Of a stretch of 64,000 bases of DNA, positions 11,338 through 22,408 are shown piece after piece. Made by a program: the position numbers and the translations under genes. Each line of letters begins with the position of its first letter. Within the stretch, counting starts at the first letter, position 1. Source of the DNA: Primula veris (Eukaryota > Streptophyta > Magnoliopsida > Ericales > Primulaceae); contig OY821751.1 of NCBI GenBank assembly GCA_963682055.1, positions 7,068,001-7,132,000 on the forward strand, read 5' to 3'. The notes beneath the pieces are model-generated. The model searched no databases. It was not told the origin of the DNA and saw nothing but the letters and a program-made list of their open reading frames with translations.

Positions 11338-11561
11338 GGAAGGTTGTGCATCTTCAATTCGTTTAAACCTCCCCGCCGTTCCGTTCGCTTCCCAAGAACC
11401 GACCGGTTTAGTTTTTCTCTTTACAAAAATTTATATTAATTATTCAAAATAATTGGAAAGGATAACGTAATAAGATTAAATAACAAACGGCATGGAAAAA
11501 ATATATAAATAAAAATATTACACAAAAAACGAGAAGTTGATGCAAAAAAAAAAACAAAAGA

Positions 11562-11679
11562 GGGTGCAACACGAGGACTTCCCAGGGGGTCACCCATCCT
11601 AGTACTACTCTCGCCCAAGCACACTTAACTACGGAGTTTTGATGGGATCCGGTGCATTAGTGCTGGTATGATCGCACCT
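11562..11679 (-). rRNA. 5S rRNA gene, unit 35 (Lc-like)
   Basis: Full length. Changes: p49 C>T, p41 G>A, p1 G>A. Confidence 0.95.
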
Positions 11680-11903
11680 GGAAGGTGGTGCATCTTCAAT
11701 TCGTTTAAACCTCCCCGCCGTCCCGTTCGCTTCCCAAGAACCGACCGGTATAGTTTCTCTCTTTACAAAAATTTATATTAATTATTCAAAATAATTGGAA
11801 AGGATAACGTAATAAGATTAAATAACAAACGGCATGGAAAAAATATATAAATAAAAATATTACACAAAAAACGAGAAGTTGATGCCAAAAAAAAAACAAA
11901 AGA

Positions 11904-12021
11904 GGATGCAACACGAGGACTTCCCAGGGGGTCACCCATCCTAGTACTACTCTCGCCCAAGCACACTTAACTGCGGAGTTCTGATGGGATCCAGTGCATT
12001 AGTGCTGGTATGATCGCTCCC
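11904..12021 (-). rRNA. 5S rRNA gene, unit 36 (Lc), helix-I variant
   Basis: Full length. Changes: p4 T>A, p29 C>T, p116 C>T. The deleted 127-bp spacer lies just upstream of it. Confidence 0.94.
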
Positions 12022-12148
12022 GGAAGGTTGTGCATCTTCAATTCGTTTAAACCTTCCCGCCGTCCCGTTCGCTTCCCAAGAACCGACCGGTTTAGTTTCT
12101 CTGTTTACACAAAAAACGAGAAGTTGATGCGAAAAAAAAAACAACAAA
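12022..12148. other. Spacer with 97-bp deletion
   Basis: This spacer is 127 bp instead of about 224 bp. The AT-rich half is gone, from after TTTACA near the promoter side to TTACACAAAAAACGAG near the next terminator. The junction at 12115-12119 keeps one copy of TTACA, which flanks both ends of the missing segment in intact spacers, so deletion between short direct repeats is the likely cause. The adjoining gene promoters and terminator are kept. Confidence 0.9.
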
Positions 12149-12266
12149 GGGTGCAACACGAGGACTTCCCAGGGGGTCACCCATCCTAGTACTACTCTCG
12201 CCCAAGCACACTTAACTGCGGAGTTCTGATGGGATCCGGTGCATTAGTGCTGGTATGATCGCACCC
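12149..12266 (-). rRNA. 5S rRNA gene, unit 37 (Lg)
   Basis: Consensus gene. Its 3' spacer is only 127 bp, making a 245-bp unit; one base in the terminator differs (AACAACAAAGGG). Confidence 0.96.
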
Positions 12267-12490
12267 GGAATGTTGTGCATCTTCAATTCGTTTAAACCTC
12301 CCCGCCGTCCCGTTCGCTTCCCAAGAACCGACCGGTTTAGTTTCTCTCTTTACAAAAATTTATATTAATTATTCAAAATAATTGGAAAGGATAACGTAAT
12401 AAGATTAAATAACAAACGGCATGGAAAAAATATATAAATAAAAATATTACACAAAAAACGAGAAGTTGATGCGAAAAAAAAAACAAAAAA

Positions 12491-12608
12491 GGGTGCAACA
12501 CGAGGACTTCCCAGGGGGTCACCCATCCTAGTACTACTCTCGCCCAAGCACACTTAACTGCGGAGTTCTGATGGGATCCGGTGCATTAGTGCTGGTATGA
12601 TCGCACCC
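12491..12608 (-). rRNA. 5S rRNA gene, unit 38 (Lg)
   Basis: Consensus gene; -3 T>C upstream. Confidence 0.97.
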
Positions 12609-12832
12609 GGGAGGTTGTGCATCTTCAATTCGTTTAAACCTCACCACCGTCCCGTTCGCTTCCCAAGAACCGACCGGTTTAGTTTCTCTCTTGACAAAAA
12701 TTTATATTAATTATTCAAAATAATTGGAAAGGATAACGTAATAAGATTAAATAACAAACGGCATGGAAAAAATATATAAATAAAAATATTACACAAAAAA
12801 CGAGAAGTTGATGCGAAAAAAAAAACAAAAAA

Positions 12833-12950
12833 GGGTGCAACACGAGGACTTCCCAGGGGGTCACCCATCCTAGTACTACTCTCGCCCAAGCACACTTAAC
12901 TGCGGAGTTCTGATGGGATCCGGTGCATTAGTGCTGGTATGATCGCACCC
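12833..12950 (-). rRNA. 5S rRNA gene, unit 39 (Lg)
   Basis: Consensus gene; shares the CTTGACAAAA spacer with unit 38, so one is a recent copy of the other. Confidence 0.97.
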
Positions 12951-13174
12951 GGGAGGTTGTGCATCTTCAATTCGTTTAAACCTCCCCACCGTCCCGTTCG
13001 CTTCCCAAGAACCGACCGGTTTAGTTTCTCTCTTGACAAAAATTTATATTAATTATTCAAAATAATTGGAAAGGATAACGTAATAAGATTAAATAACAAA
13101 CGGCATGGAAAAAATATATAAATAAAAATATTACACAAAAAACGAGAAGTTGATGAGAAAAAAAAAACAAAAAA

Positions 13175-13292
13175 GGGTGCAACACGAGGACTTCCCAGGG
13201 GGTCACCCATACTAGTACTACTCTCGCCCAAGCACACTTAACTACGGAGTTCTGATGGGATCCGGTGCATTAGTGCTGGTATGATCGCACCC
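13175..13292 (-). rRNA. 5S rRNA gene, unit 40 (Lg)
   Basis: Full length. Changes: p82 G>T, p49 C>T; counterpart of unit 22. Confidence 0.95.
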
Positions 13293-13496
13293 GGAAGGTT
13301 GCGCATCTTCAATTCGTTTAAACCTCCCCGCCGTCCCGTTCGCTTCCCAAGAACCGACCGGTTTAGTTTCTGTCTTTAACAAAATTTATATTAATTATTC
13401 AAAATAATTGGAAAGGATAACGTAATAAGATTAAATAACAAACGGCATGGAAAAAATATATAAATAAAAATATTACACAAAAAAAAAAACAAAAAA

Positions 13497-13614
13497 GGGT
13501 GCAACACGAGGACTTCCCAGGGGGTCACCCATCCTAGTACTACTCTCGCCCAAGCACACTTAACTGCGGAGTTCTGATGGGATCCGGGGCATTAGTGCTG
13601 GTATGATCGCACCC
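13497..13614 (-). rRNA. 5S rRNA gene, unit 41 (S)
   Basis: Full length. Change: p27 A>C. Confidence 0.96.
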
Positions 13615-13838
13615 GGAAGGTGGTGCATCTTCAATTCGTTTAAACCTCCCCGCCGTCCCGTTCGCTTCCCAAGAACCGACCGGTTTAGTTTCTCTTTTTA
13701 CAAAAATTTATATTAATTATTCAAAATAATAGGAAATGATAACGTAATAAGATTAAATAACAAACGGCATGGAAAAAATATATAAATAAAAATATTACAC
13801 AAAAACCGAGAAGTTGATGCCAAAAAAAAAACAAAAGA

Positions 13839-13956
13839 GGGTGCAACACGAGGACTTCCCAGGGGGTCACCCATCCTAGTACTACTCTCGGCCAAGCACA
13901 CTTAACTGTGGAGTTCTGATGGGATCCGGTGCATTAGTGCTCGTATGATCGCACCC
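13839..13956 (-). rRNA. 5S rRNA gene, unit 42 (Lc)
   Basis: Full length. Changes: p66 G>C, p48 G>A, p15 C>G. The 5' part matches unit 25. Confidence 0.95.
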
Positions 13957-14180
13957 GGAATGTTGTGCATCTTCAATTCGTTTAAACCTCCCCGCCGTCC
14001 CGTTCGCTTCCCAAGAACCGACCGGTTTAGTTTCTCTCTTTACAAAAATTTATATTAATTATTCAAAATAATTGGAAAGGATAACGTAATAAGATTAAAT
14101 AACAAACGGCATGGAAAAAATATATAAATAAAAATATTACACAAAAAACGAGAAGTTGATGCGAAAAAAAAAACAAAAAA

Positions 14181-14298
14181 GGGTGCAACACGAGGACTTC
14201 CCAGGGGGTCACCCATCCTAGTACTACTCTCGCCCAAGCACACTTAACTGCGGAGTTCTGATGGGATCCGGTGCATTAGTGCTGGTATGATCGCACCC
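14181..14298 (-). rRNA. 5S rRNA gene, unit 43 (Lg)
   Basis: Consensus gene. Confidence 0.97.
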
Positions 14299-14522
14299 GG
14301 GAGGTTGTGCATCTTCAATTCATTTAAACCTCCCCACCGTCCCGTTCGCTTCCCAAGAACCGACCGGTTTAGTTTCTCTCTTTACAAAAATTTATATTAA
14401 TTATTCAAAATAATTGGAAAGGATAACGTAATAAGATTAAATAACAAACGGCATGGAAAAAATATATAAATAAAAATATTACACAAAAAACGAGAAGTTG
14501 ATGCGAAAAAAAAAACAAAAAA

Positions 14523-14640
14523 GGGTGCAACACGAGGACTTCCCAGGGGGTCACCCATACTAGTACTACTCTCGCCCAAGCACACTTAACTGCGGAGTTC
14601 TGATGGGATCCGGTGCATTAGTGCTGGTATGATCGCACCC
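14523..14640 (-). rRNA. 5S rRNA gene, unit 44 (Lg)
   Basis: Full length. Change: p82 G>T. Confidence 0.96.
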
Positions 14641-14843
14641 GGAAGGTTGCGCATCTTCAATTCATTTAAACCTCCCCGCCGTCCCGTTCGCTTCCCAAGA
14701 ACCGACCGGTTTAGTTTCTGTCTTTAACAAAATTTATATTAATTATTCAAAATAATTGGAAAGGATAACGTAATAAGATTAAATAACAAACGGCATGGAA
14801 AAAATATATAAATAAAAATATTACACAAAAAAAAAAAAAAAAA

Positions 14844-14961
14844 GGGTGCAACACGAGGACTTCCCAGGGGGTCACCCATCCTAGTACTACTCTCGCCCAA
14901 GCACACTTAACTGCGGAGTTCTGATGGGATCCGGTGCATTAGTGCTGGTATGATCGCACCC
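14844..14961 (-). rRNA. 5S rRNA gene, unit 45 (S)
   Basis: Consensus gene; terminator is an unbroken T run. Confidence 0.97.
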
Positions 14962-15185
14962 GGAAGGTGGTGCATCTTCAATTCGTTTAAACCTCCCCGC
15001 CGTCCCGTTCGCTTCCCAAGAACCGACCGTTTTAGTTTCTCTTTTTACAAAAATTTATATTAATTATTCAAAATAATAGGAAAGGATAACGTAATAAGAT
15101 TAAATAACAAACGGCATGGAAAAAATATATAAATAAAAATATTACACAAAAAATGAGAAGTTGATGCTAAAAAAAAAACAAAAGA

Positions 15186-15303
15186 GGGTGCAACACGAGG
15201 ACTTCCAAGGGGGTCACCCATCCTAGTACTACTCTCGCCCAAGCACAATTAACTGCGGAGTTCTGATGGGATCCAGTGCATTAGTGCTGGTATGATCGCT
15301 CCC
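15186..15303 (-). rRNA. 5S rRNA gene, unit 46 (Lc)
   Basis: Full length. Changes: p97 G>T, p56 G>T, p29 C>T, p4 T>A; counterpart of unit 30. Confidence 0.94.
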
Positions 15304-15526
15304 GGAAGGTTGTGCATCTTCAATTCGTTTAAACCTCCCCGCCGTCCCGTTCGCTTCCCAAGAACGACCGGTTTAGTTTCTCTGTTTACAAAAATTTATA
15401 TTAATTATTCAAAATAATTGGAAAGGATAACGTAATAAGATTAAATAACAAACGGCATGGAAAAAATATATAAATAAAAATATTACACAAAAAATGAGAA
15501 GTTGATGCCAAAAAAAAAACAAAAAA

Positions 15527-15644
15527 GGGTGCAACACGAGAACTTCCCAGGGGGTCACCCATCCTAGTACTACTCTCGCCCAAGCACACTTATCTGCGGA
15601 GTTCTGATGGGATCCGGTGCATTAGTGCTGGTATGATCGCACCC
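15527..15644 (-). rRNA. 5S rRNA gene, unit 47 (Lc-like)
   Basis: Full length. Changes: p104 C>T, p52 T>A; 341-bp unit, counterpart of unit 31. Confidence 0.95.
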
Positions 15645-15868
15645 GGAATGTTGTGCATCTTCAATTCGTTTAAACCTCCCCGCCGTCCCGTTCGCTTCCC
15701 AAGAACCGACCGGTTTAGTTTCTCTCTTTACAAAAATTTATATTAATTATTCAAAATAATTGGAAAGGATAACGTAATAAGATTAAATAACAAACGGCAT
15801 GGAAAAAATATATAAATAAAAATATTACACAAAAAACGAGAAGTTGATGCGAAAAAAAAAACAAAAAA

Positions 15869-15986
15869 GGGTGCAACACGAGGACTTCCCAGGGGGTCAC
15901 CCATCCTAGTACTACTCTCGCACAAGCACACTTAACTGCGGAGTTCTGATGGGATCCGGTGCATTAATGCTGGTATGATCGCACCC
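15869..15986 (-). rRNA. 5S rRNA gene, unit 48 (Lg)
   Basis: Full length. Changes: p65 G>T, p20 C>T; counterpart of unit 32/33. Confidence 0.95.
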
Positions 15987-16211
15987 GGAAGGTTGTGCAT
16001 CTTCAATTCGTTTAAACCTCCCCGCCGTCCCGTTCGCTTCCCAAGAACCGACCGGTTTAGTTTCTCTCTTTACAAAAATTTATATTAATTATTCAAAATA
16101 ATTGGAAAGGATAACGTAATAAGATTAAATAACAAACGGCATGGAAAAAATATATAAATAAAAATATTACACAAAGAACGAGAAGTTGATGCGAAAAAAA
16201 AAAACAAAAAA

Positions 16212-16329
16212 GGGTGCAACACGAGGACTTCCCAGGGGGTCACCCATCCTAGTACTACTCTCGCCCAAGCACACTTAACTGCGGAGTTCTGATGAGATCC
16301 GGTGCATTAGTGCTGGTATGATCGCACCC
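16212..16329 (-). rRNA. 5S rRNA gene, unit 49 (Lg)
   Basis: Full length. Change: p35 C>T (GGATCC lost). Spacer marker ACAAAGAACG. Confidence 0.96.
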
Positions 16330-16554
16330 GGAAGGTTGTGCATCTTCAATTCGTTTAAACCTCCCCGCCGTCCCGTTCGCTTCCCAAGAACCGACCGGTT
16401 TAGTTTCTCTCTTTACAAAAATTTATATTAATTATTCAAAATAATTGGAAAGGATAACGTAATAAGATTAAATAACAAACGGCATGGAAAAAATATATAA
16501 ATAAAAATATTACACAAAGAACGAGAAGTTGATGCGAAAAAAAAAAACAAAAAA

Positions 16555-16672
16555 GGGTGCAACACGAGGACTTCCCAGGGGGTCACCCATCCTAGTACTA
16601 CTCTCGCCCAAGCACACTTAACTGCGGAGTTCTGATGGGATCCGGTGCATTAGTGCTGGTATGATCGCACCC
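16555..16672 (-). rRNA. 5S rRNA gene, unit 50 (Lg)
   Basis: Consensus gene; upstream TTGGGCAT variant. Confidence 0.97.
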
Positions 16673-16896
16673 GGAAGGTTGGGCATCTTCAATTCGTTTA
16701 AACCTCCCCGCCGTCCCGTTCGCTTCCCAAGAACCGACCGGTTTAGTTTCTCTCTTTACAAAAATTTATATTAATTATTCAAAATAATTGGAAAGGATAA
16801 CGTAATAAGATTAAATAACAAACGGCATGGAAAAAATATATAAATAAAAATATTACACAAAAAACGAGAAGTTGATGCGAAAAAAAAAACAAAAAA

Positions 16897-17014
16897 GGGT
16901 GCAACACGAGGACTTCCCAGGGGGTCACCCATCCTAGTACTACTCTCGCCCAAGCACACTTAACTGCGGAGTTCTGATGAGATCCGGTGCATTAGTGCTG
17001 GTATGATCGCACCC
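16897..17014 (-). rRNA. 5S rRNA gene, unit 51 (Lg)
   Basis: Full length. Change: p35 C>T. Confidence 0.96.
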
Positions 17015-17238
17015 GGAAGGTTGTGCATCTTCAATTCGTTTAAACCTCCCCGCCGTCCCGTTCGCTTCCCAAGAACCGACCGGTTTAGTTTCTCTCTTTA
17101 CAAAAATTTATATTAATTATTCAAAATAATTGGAAAGGATAACGTAATAAGATTAAATAACAAACGGCATGGAAAAAATATATAAATAAAAATATTACAC
17201 AAAAAACGAAAAGTTGATGCGAAAAAAAAAACAAAAAA

Positions 17239-17356
17239 GGGTGCAACACAAGGACTTCCCAGGGGGTCACCCATCCTAGTACTACTCTCGCCCAAGCGCA
17301 CTTAACTGTGGAGTTCTGATGGGATCCGGTGCATTAGTGCTGGTATGATCGCACCC
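17239..17356 (-). rRNA. 5S rRNA gene, unit 52 (Lg)
   Basis: Full length. Changes: p107 C>T, p59 T>C (A box), p48 G>A. Confidence 0.95.
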
Positions 17357-17581
17357 GGAAGGTTGTGCATCTTCAATTCGTTTAAACCTCCCCGCCGTCC
17401 CGTTCGCTTCCCAAGAACCGACCGGTTTAGTTTCTCTCTTTACAAAAATTTATATTAATTATTCAAAATAATTGGAAAGGATAACGTAATAAGATTAAAT
17501 AACAAACGGCATGGAAAAAATATATAAATAAAAATATTACACAAAGAACGAGAAGTTGATGCGAAAAAAAAAAACAAAAAA

Positions 17582-17699
17582 GGGTGCAACACGAGGACTT
17601 CCCAGGGGGTCACCCATCCTAGTACTACTCTCGCCCAAGCACACTTAACTGCGGAGTTCTGATGAGATCCGGTGCATTAGTGCTGGTATGATCGCACCC
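17582..17699 (-). rRNA. 5S rRNA gene, unit 53 (Lg)
   Basis: p35 C>T; tetramer copy of unit 49. Confidence 0.96.
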
Positions 17700-17924
17700 G
17701 GAAGGTTGTGCATCTTCAATTCGTTTAAACCTCCCCGCCGTCCCGTTCGCTTCCCAAGAACCGACCGGTTTAGTTTCTCTCTTTACAAAAATTTATATTA
17801 ATTATTCAAAATAATTGGAAAGGATAACGTAATAAGATTAAATAACAAACGGCATGGAAAAAATATATAAATAAAAATATTACACAAAGAACGAGAAGTT
17901 GATGCGAAAAAAAAAAACAAAAAA

Positions 17925-18042
17925 GGGTGCAACACGAGGACTTCCCAGGGGGTCACCCATCCTAGTACTACTCTCGCCCAAGCACACTTAACTGCGGAGT
18001 TCTGATGGGATCCGGTGCATTAGTGCTGGTATGATCGCACCC
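17925..18042 (-). rRNA. 5S rRNA gene, unit 54 (Lg)
   Basis: Consensus gene; tetramer copy of unit 50. Confidence 0.97.
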
Positions 18043-18266
18043 GGAAGGTTGGGCATCTTCAATTCGTTTAAACCTCCCCGCCGTCCCGTTCGCTTCCCAA
18101 GAACCGACCGGTTTAGTTTCTCTCTTTACAAAAATTTATATTAATTATTCAAAATAATTGGAAAGGATAACGTAATAAGATTAAATAACAAACGGCATGG
18201 AAAAAATATATAAATAAAAATATTACACAAAAAACGAGAAGTTGATGCGAAAAAAAAAACAAAAAA

Positions 18267-18384
18267 GGGTGCAACACGAGGACTTCCCAGGGGGTCACCC
18301 ATCCTAGTACTACTCTCGCCCAAGCACACTTAACTGCGGAGTTCTGATGAGATCCGGTGCATTAGTGCTGGTATGATCGCACCC
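18267..18384 (-). rRNA. 5S rRNA gene, unit 55 (Lg)
   Basis: p35 C>T; tetramer copy of unit 51. Confidence 0.96.
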
Positions 18385-18608
18385 GGAAGGTTGTGCATCT
18401 TCAATTCGTTTAAACCTCCCCGCCGTCCCGTTCGCTTCCCAAGAACCGACCGGTTTAGTTTCTCTCTTTACAAAAATTTATATTAATTATTCAAAATAAT
18501 TGGAAAGGATAACGTAATAAGATTAAATAACAAACGGCATGGAAAAAATATATAAATAAAAATATTACACAAAAAACGAAAAGTTGATGCGAAAAAAAAA
18601 ACAAAAAA

Positions 18609-18726
18609 GGGTGCAACACAAGGACTTCCCAGGGGGTCACCCATCCTAGTACTACTCTCGCCCAAGCGCACTTAACTGTGGAGTTCTGATGGGATCCGGT
18701 GCATTAGTGCTGGTATGATCGCACCC
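18609..18726 (-). rRNA. 5S rRNA gene, unit 56 (Lg)
   Basis: p107 C>T, p59 T>C, p48 G>A; tetramer copy of unit 52. Confidence 0.95.
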
Positions 18727-18951
18727 GGAAGGTTGTGCATCTTCAATTCGTTTAAACCTCCCCGCCGTCCCGTTCGCTTCCCAAGAACCGACCGGTTTAG
18801 TTTCTCTCTTTACAAAAATTTATATTAATTATTCAAAATAATTGGAAAGGATAACGTAATAAGATTAAATAACAAACGGCATGGAAAAAATATATAAATA
18901 AAAATATTACACAAAGAACGAGAAGTTGATGCGAAAAAAAAAAACAAAAAA

Positions 18952-19069
18952 GGGTGCAACACGAGGACTTCCCAGGGGGTCACCCATCCTAGTACTACTC
19001 TCGCCCAAGCACACTTAACTGCGGAGTTCTGATGAGATCCGGTGCATTAGTGCTGGTATGATCGCACCC
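18952..19069 (-). rRNA. 5S rRNA gene, unit 57 (Lg)
   Basis: p35 C>T; first unit of an incomplete third tetramer. Confidence 0.96.
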
Positions 19070-19294
19070 GGAAGGTTGTGCATCTTCAATTCGTTTAAAC
19101 CTCCCCGCCGTCCCGTTCGCTTCCCAAGAACCGACCGGTTTAGTTTCTCTCTTTACAAAAATTTATATTAATTATTCAAAATAATTGGAAAGGATAACGT
19201 AATAAGATTAAATAACAAACGGCATGGAAAAAATATATAAATAAAAATATTACACAAAAAACGAGAAGTTGATGCGAAAAAAAAAAACAAAAAA

Positions 19295-19412
19295 GGGTGC
19301 AACACGAGGACTTCCCAGGGGGTCACCCATCCTAGTACTACTCTCGCCCAAGCACACTTAACTGTGGAGTTCTGATGGAATCCGGTGCATTAGTGCTGGT
19401 ATGATCGCACCC
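19295..19412 (-). rRNA. 5S rRNA gene, unit 58 (Lg)
   Basis: Full length. Changes: p48 G>A, p34 C>T. Confidence 0.95.
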
Positions 19413-19616
19413 GGAAGGTTGTGCATCTTCAATTCGTTTAAACCTCCCCGCCGTCCCGTTCGCTTCCCAAGAACCGACCGGTTTAGTTTCTCTCTTTACA
19501 AAAATTTATATTAATTATTCAAAATAATTGGAAAGGATAACGTAATAAGATTAAATAACAAACGGCATGGAAAAAATATATAAATAAAAATATTACACAA
19601 AAAAAAAAACAAAAAA

Positions 19617-19733
19617 GGGTGCAACACGAGGACTTCCCAGGGGTCACCCATCCTAGTACTACTCTCGCCCAAGCACACTTAACTGCGGAGTTCTGATGGG
19701 ATCCGGTGCATTAGTGCTGGTATGATCGCACCG
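19617..19733 (-). rRNA. 5S rRNA gene, unit 59 (S), one-base deletion
   Basis: 117 bp: one C is missing from the C run at p91-95 of the C box. Also p1 G>C. The deletion falls inside the TFIIIA site, so this copy may be inactive. Confidence 0.94.
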
Positions 19734-19936
19734 GGAAGGTTGCGCATCTTCAATTCGTTTAAACCTCCCCGCCGTCCCGTTCGCTTCCCAAGAACCGACC
19801 GGTTTAGTTTCTGTCTTTAACAAAATTTATATTAATTATTCAAAATAATTGGAAAGGATAACGTAATAAGATTAAATAACAAACGGCATGGAAAAAATAT
19901 ATAAATAAAAATATTACACAAAAAAAAAACAAAAAA

Positions 19937-20054
19937 GGGTGCAACACGAGGACTTCCCAGGGGGTCACCCATCCTAGTACTACTCTCGCCCAAGCACACT
20001 TAACTGCGGAGTTCTGATAGGATCCGGTGCATTAGTGCTTGTATGATCGCACCG
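19937..20054 (-). rRNA. 5S rRNA gene, unit 60 (S)
   Basis: Full length. Changes: p36 C>T, p15 C>A, p1 G>C. Confidence 0.95.
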
Positions 20055-20257
20055 GGAAGGTTGCGCATCTTCAATTCGTTTAAACCTCCCCGCCGTCCCG
20101 TTCGCTTCCCAAGAACCGACCGGTTTAGTTTCTGTCTTTAACAAAATTTATATTAATTATTCAAAATAATTGGAAATGATAACGTAATAAGATTAAATAA
20201 CAAACGGCATGGAAAAAATATATAAATAAAAATATTACACAAAAAAAAAACAAAAAA

Positions 20258-20375
20258 GGGTGCAACACGAGGACTTCCCAGGGGGTCACCCATCCTAGTA
20301 CTACTCTCGCCCAAGCACACTTAACTGCGGAGTTCTGATAGGATCCGGTGCATTAGTGCTTGTATGATCGCACCG
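20258..20375 (-). rRNA. 5S rRNA gene, unit 61 (S)
   Basis: Full length. Changes: p36 C>T, p15 C>A, p1 G>C; near copy of unit 60. Confidence 0.95.
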
Positions 20376-20578
20376 GGAAGGTTGTGCATCTTCAATTCGT
20401 TTAAACCTCCCCGCCGTCCCGTTCGCTTCCCAAGAACCGACCGGTTTAGTTTCTGTCTTTAACAAAATTTATATTAATTATTCAAAATAATTGGAAAGGA
20501 TAACGTAATAAGATTAAATAACAAACGGCATGGAAAAAATATATAAATAAAAATATTACACAAAAAAAAAACAAAAAA

Positions 20579-20696
20579 GGATGCAACACGAGTACTTCCC
20601 AGGGGGTCACCCATCCTAGTACTACTCTCGCCCAAGCACACTTAACTGCGGAGTTCTGATGGGATCCGGTGCATTAGTGCTGGTATGATCGCACCC
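20579..20696 (-). rRNA. 5S rRNA gene, unit 62 (S)
   Basis: Full length. Changes: p116 C>T, p104 C>A. Confidence 0.95.
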
Positions 20697-20920
20697 GGAA
20701 GGTGGTGCATCTTCAATTCGTTTAAACCTCCCCGCCGTCCCGTTCGCTTCCCAAGAACCGACCGGTTTAGTTTCTCTCTTTACAAAAATTTATATTAATT
20801 ATTCAAAATAATTGGAAAGGATAACGTAATAAGATTAAATAACAAACGGCATGGAAAAAATATATAAATAAAAATATTACACAAAAAACGAGAAGTTGAT
20901 GCCAAAAAAAAAACAAAAGA

Positions 20921-21038
20921 GGGTGCAACACGAGGACTTCCCAGGGGGTCACCCATCCTAGTACTACTCTCGCCCAAGCACACTTAACTACGGAGTTCTG
21001 ATGAGATCCGGTGCATTAGTGCTGGTATGATCGCACCC
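20921..21038 (-). rRNA. 5S rRNA gene, unit 63 (Lc)
   Basis: Full length. Changes: p49 C>T, p35 C>T. Confidence 0.96.
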
Positions 21039-21263
21039 GGAAGGTTGTGCATCTTCAATTTGTTTAAACCTCCCCGCCGTCCCGTTCGCTTCCCAAGAAC
21101 CGACCGGTTTAGTTTCTCTCCTTACAAAAATTTATATTAATTATTCAAAATAATTGGAAAGGATAACGTAATAAGATTAAATAACAAACGGCATGGAAAA
21201 AATATATAAATAAAAATATTACACAAAAAACGAGAAGTTGATGCGAAAAAAAAAAACAAAAAA

Positions 21264-21381
21264 GGGTGCAACACGAGGACTTCCCAGGGGGTCACCCATC
21301 CTAGTACTACTCTCGCCCAAGCACACTTAACTGCGGAGTTCTGATGGGATCCGGTGCATTAGTGCTGGTATGATCGCACCC
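21264..21381 (-). rRNA. 5S rRNA gene, unit 64 (Lg)
   Basis: Consensus gene; upstream TTGGGCAT variant. Confidence 0.97.
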
Positions 21382-21606
21382 GGAAGGTTGGGCATCTTCA
21401 ATTCGTTTAAACCTCCCCGCCGTCCCGTTCGCTTCCCAAGAACCGACCGGTTTAGTTTCTCTCTTTACAAAAATTTATATTAATTATTCAAAATAATTGG
21501 AAAGGATAACGTAATAAGATTAAATAACAAACGGCATGGAAAAAATATATAAATAAAAATATTACACAAAAAACGAGAAGTTGATGCGAAAAAAAAAAAC
21601 AAAAAA

Positions 21607-21724
21607 GGGTGCAACACGAGGACTTCCCAGGGGGTCACCCATCCTAGTACTACTCTCGCCCAAGCACACTTAACTGCGGAGTTTTGATGGGATCCGGTGC
21701 ATTAGTGCTGGTATGATCGCACCC
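21607..21724 (-). rRNA. 5S rRNA gene, unit 65 (Lg)
   Basis: Full length. Change: p41 G>A. Confidence 0.96.
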
Positions 21725-21948
21725 GGAAGGTTGGGCATCTTCAATTCGTTTAAACCTCCCCGCCGTCCCGTTCGCTTCCCAAGAACCGACCGGTTTAGTT
21801 TCTCTCTTTACAAAAATTTATATTAATTATTCAAAATAATTGGAAAGGATAACGTAATAAGATTAAATAACAAACGGCATGGAAAAAATATATAAATAAA
21901 AATATTACACAAAAAACGAGAAGTTGATGCCAAAAAAAAAACAAAAGA

Positions 21949-22066
21949 GGGTGCAACACGAGGACTTGCCAGGGGGTCACCCATCCTAGTACTACTCTCG
22001 CCCAAGCACACTTAACTGCGGAGTTCTGATGGGATCCGGTGCATTAGTGCTGGTATGATCGCACCC
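21949..22066 (-). rRNA. 5S rRNA gene, unit 66 (Lc)
   Basis: Full length. Change: p99 G>C. Confidence 0.96.
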
Positions 22067-22290
22067 GGAAGGTTGGGCATCTTCAATTCGTTTAAACCTC
22101 CCCGCCGTCCCGTTCGCTTCCCAAGAACCGACCGGTTTAGTTTCTCTCTTTACAAAAATTTATATTAATTATTCAAAATAATTGGAAAGGATAACGTAAT
22201 AAGATTAAATAACAAACGGCATGGAAAAAATATATAAATAAAAATATTACACAAAAAACGAGAAGTTGATGCGAAAAAAAAAACAAAAAA

Positions 22291-22408
22291 GGTTGCAACA
22301 CGAGGACTTCCCAGGGGGTCACCCATCCTAGTACTACTCTCGCCCAAGCACACTTAACTGCGGAGTTCTGATGTGATCCGGTGCATTAGTGCTGGTATGA
22401 TCACACCC
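22291..22408 (-). rRNA. 5S rRNA gene, unit 67 (Lg)
   Basis: Full length. Changes: p116 C>A, p35 C>A, p6 C>T; two of these are in helix I. Confidence 0.94.

Larger units (their letters stand above)
11562..16211 (-). repeat. Large diverged duplication, copy 2 (units 35-48)
   Basis: Copy of 5769-10877. Offsets are 5696 bp for units 25-27 versus 42-44 and 5333 bp for units 30-32 versus 46-48, so one unit was lost in between. Unit 39 is an extra copy of unit 38, and unit 37 has the 97-bp spacer deletion. Confidence 0.7.
16212..17581 (-). repeat. 1370-bp tetramer, copy 1 (units 49-52)
   Basis: Four Lg units with a fixed variant order: p35 T, consensus, p35 T, then p107 T/p59 C/p48 A. The same order follows again 1370 bp on. 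Confidence 0.9.
17582..18951 (-). repeat. 1370-bp tetramer, copy 2 (units 53-56)
   Basis: Essentially identical second copy; all four genes are offset by exactly 1370 bp. Unit 57 at 18952 starts a third copy, which breaks off at unit 58. Confidence 0.9.

Noticed and set aside
11947..12180. A 77-codon open frame across the shortened spacer
   Set aside because: It is created by the 97-bp spacer deletion joining two frames; it has no start context or family features.
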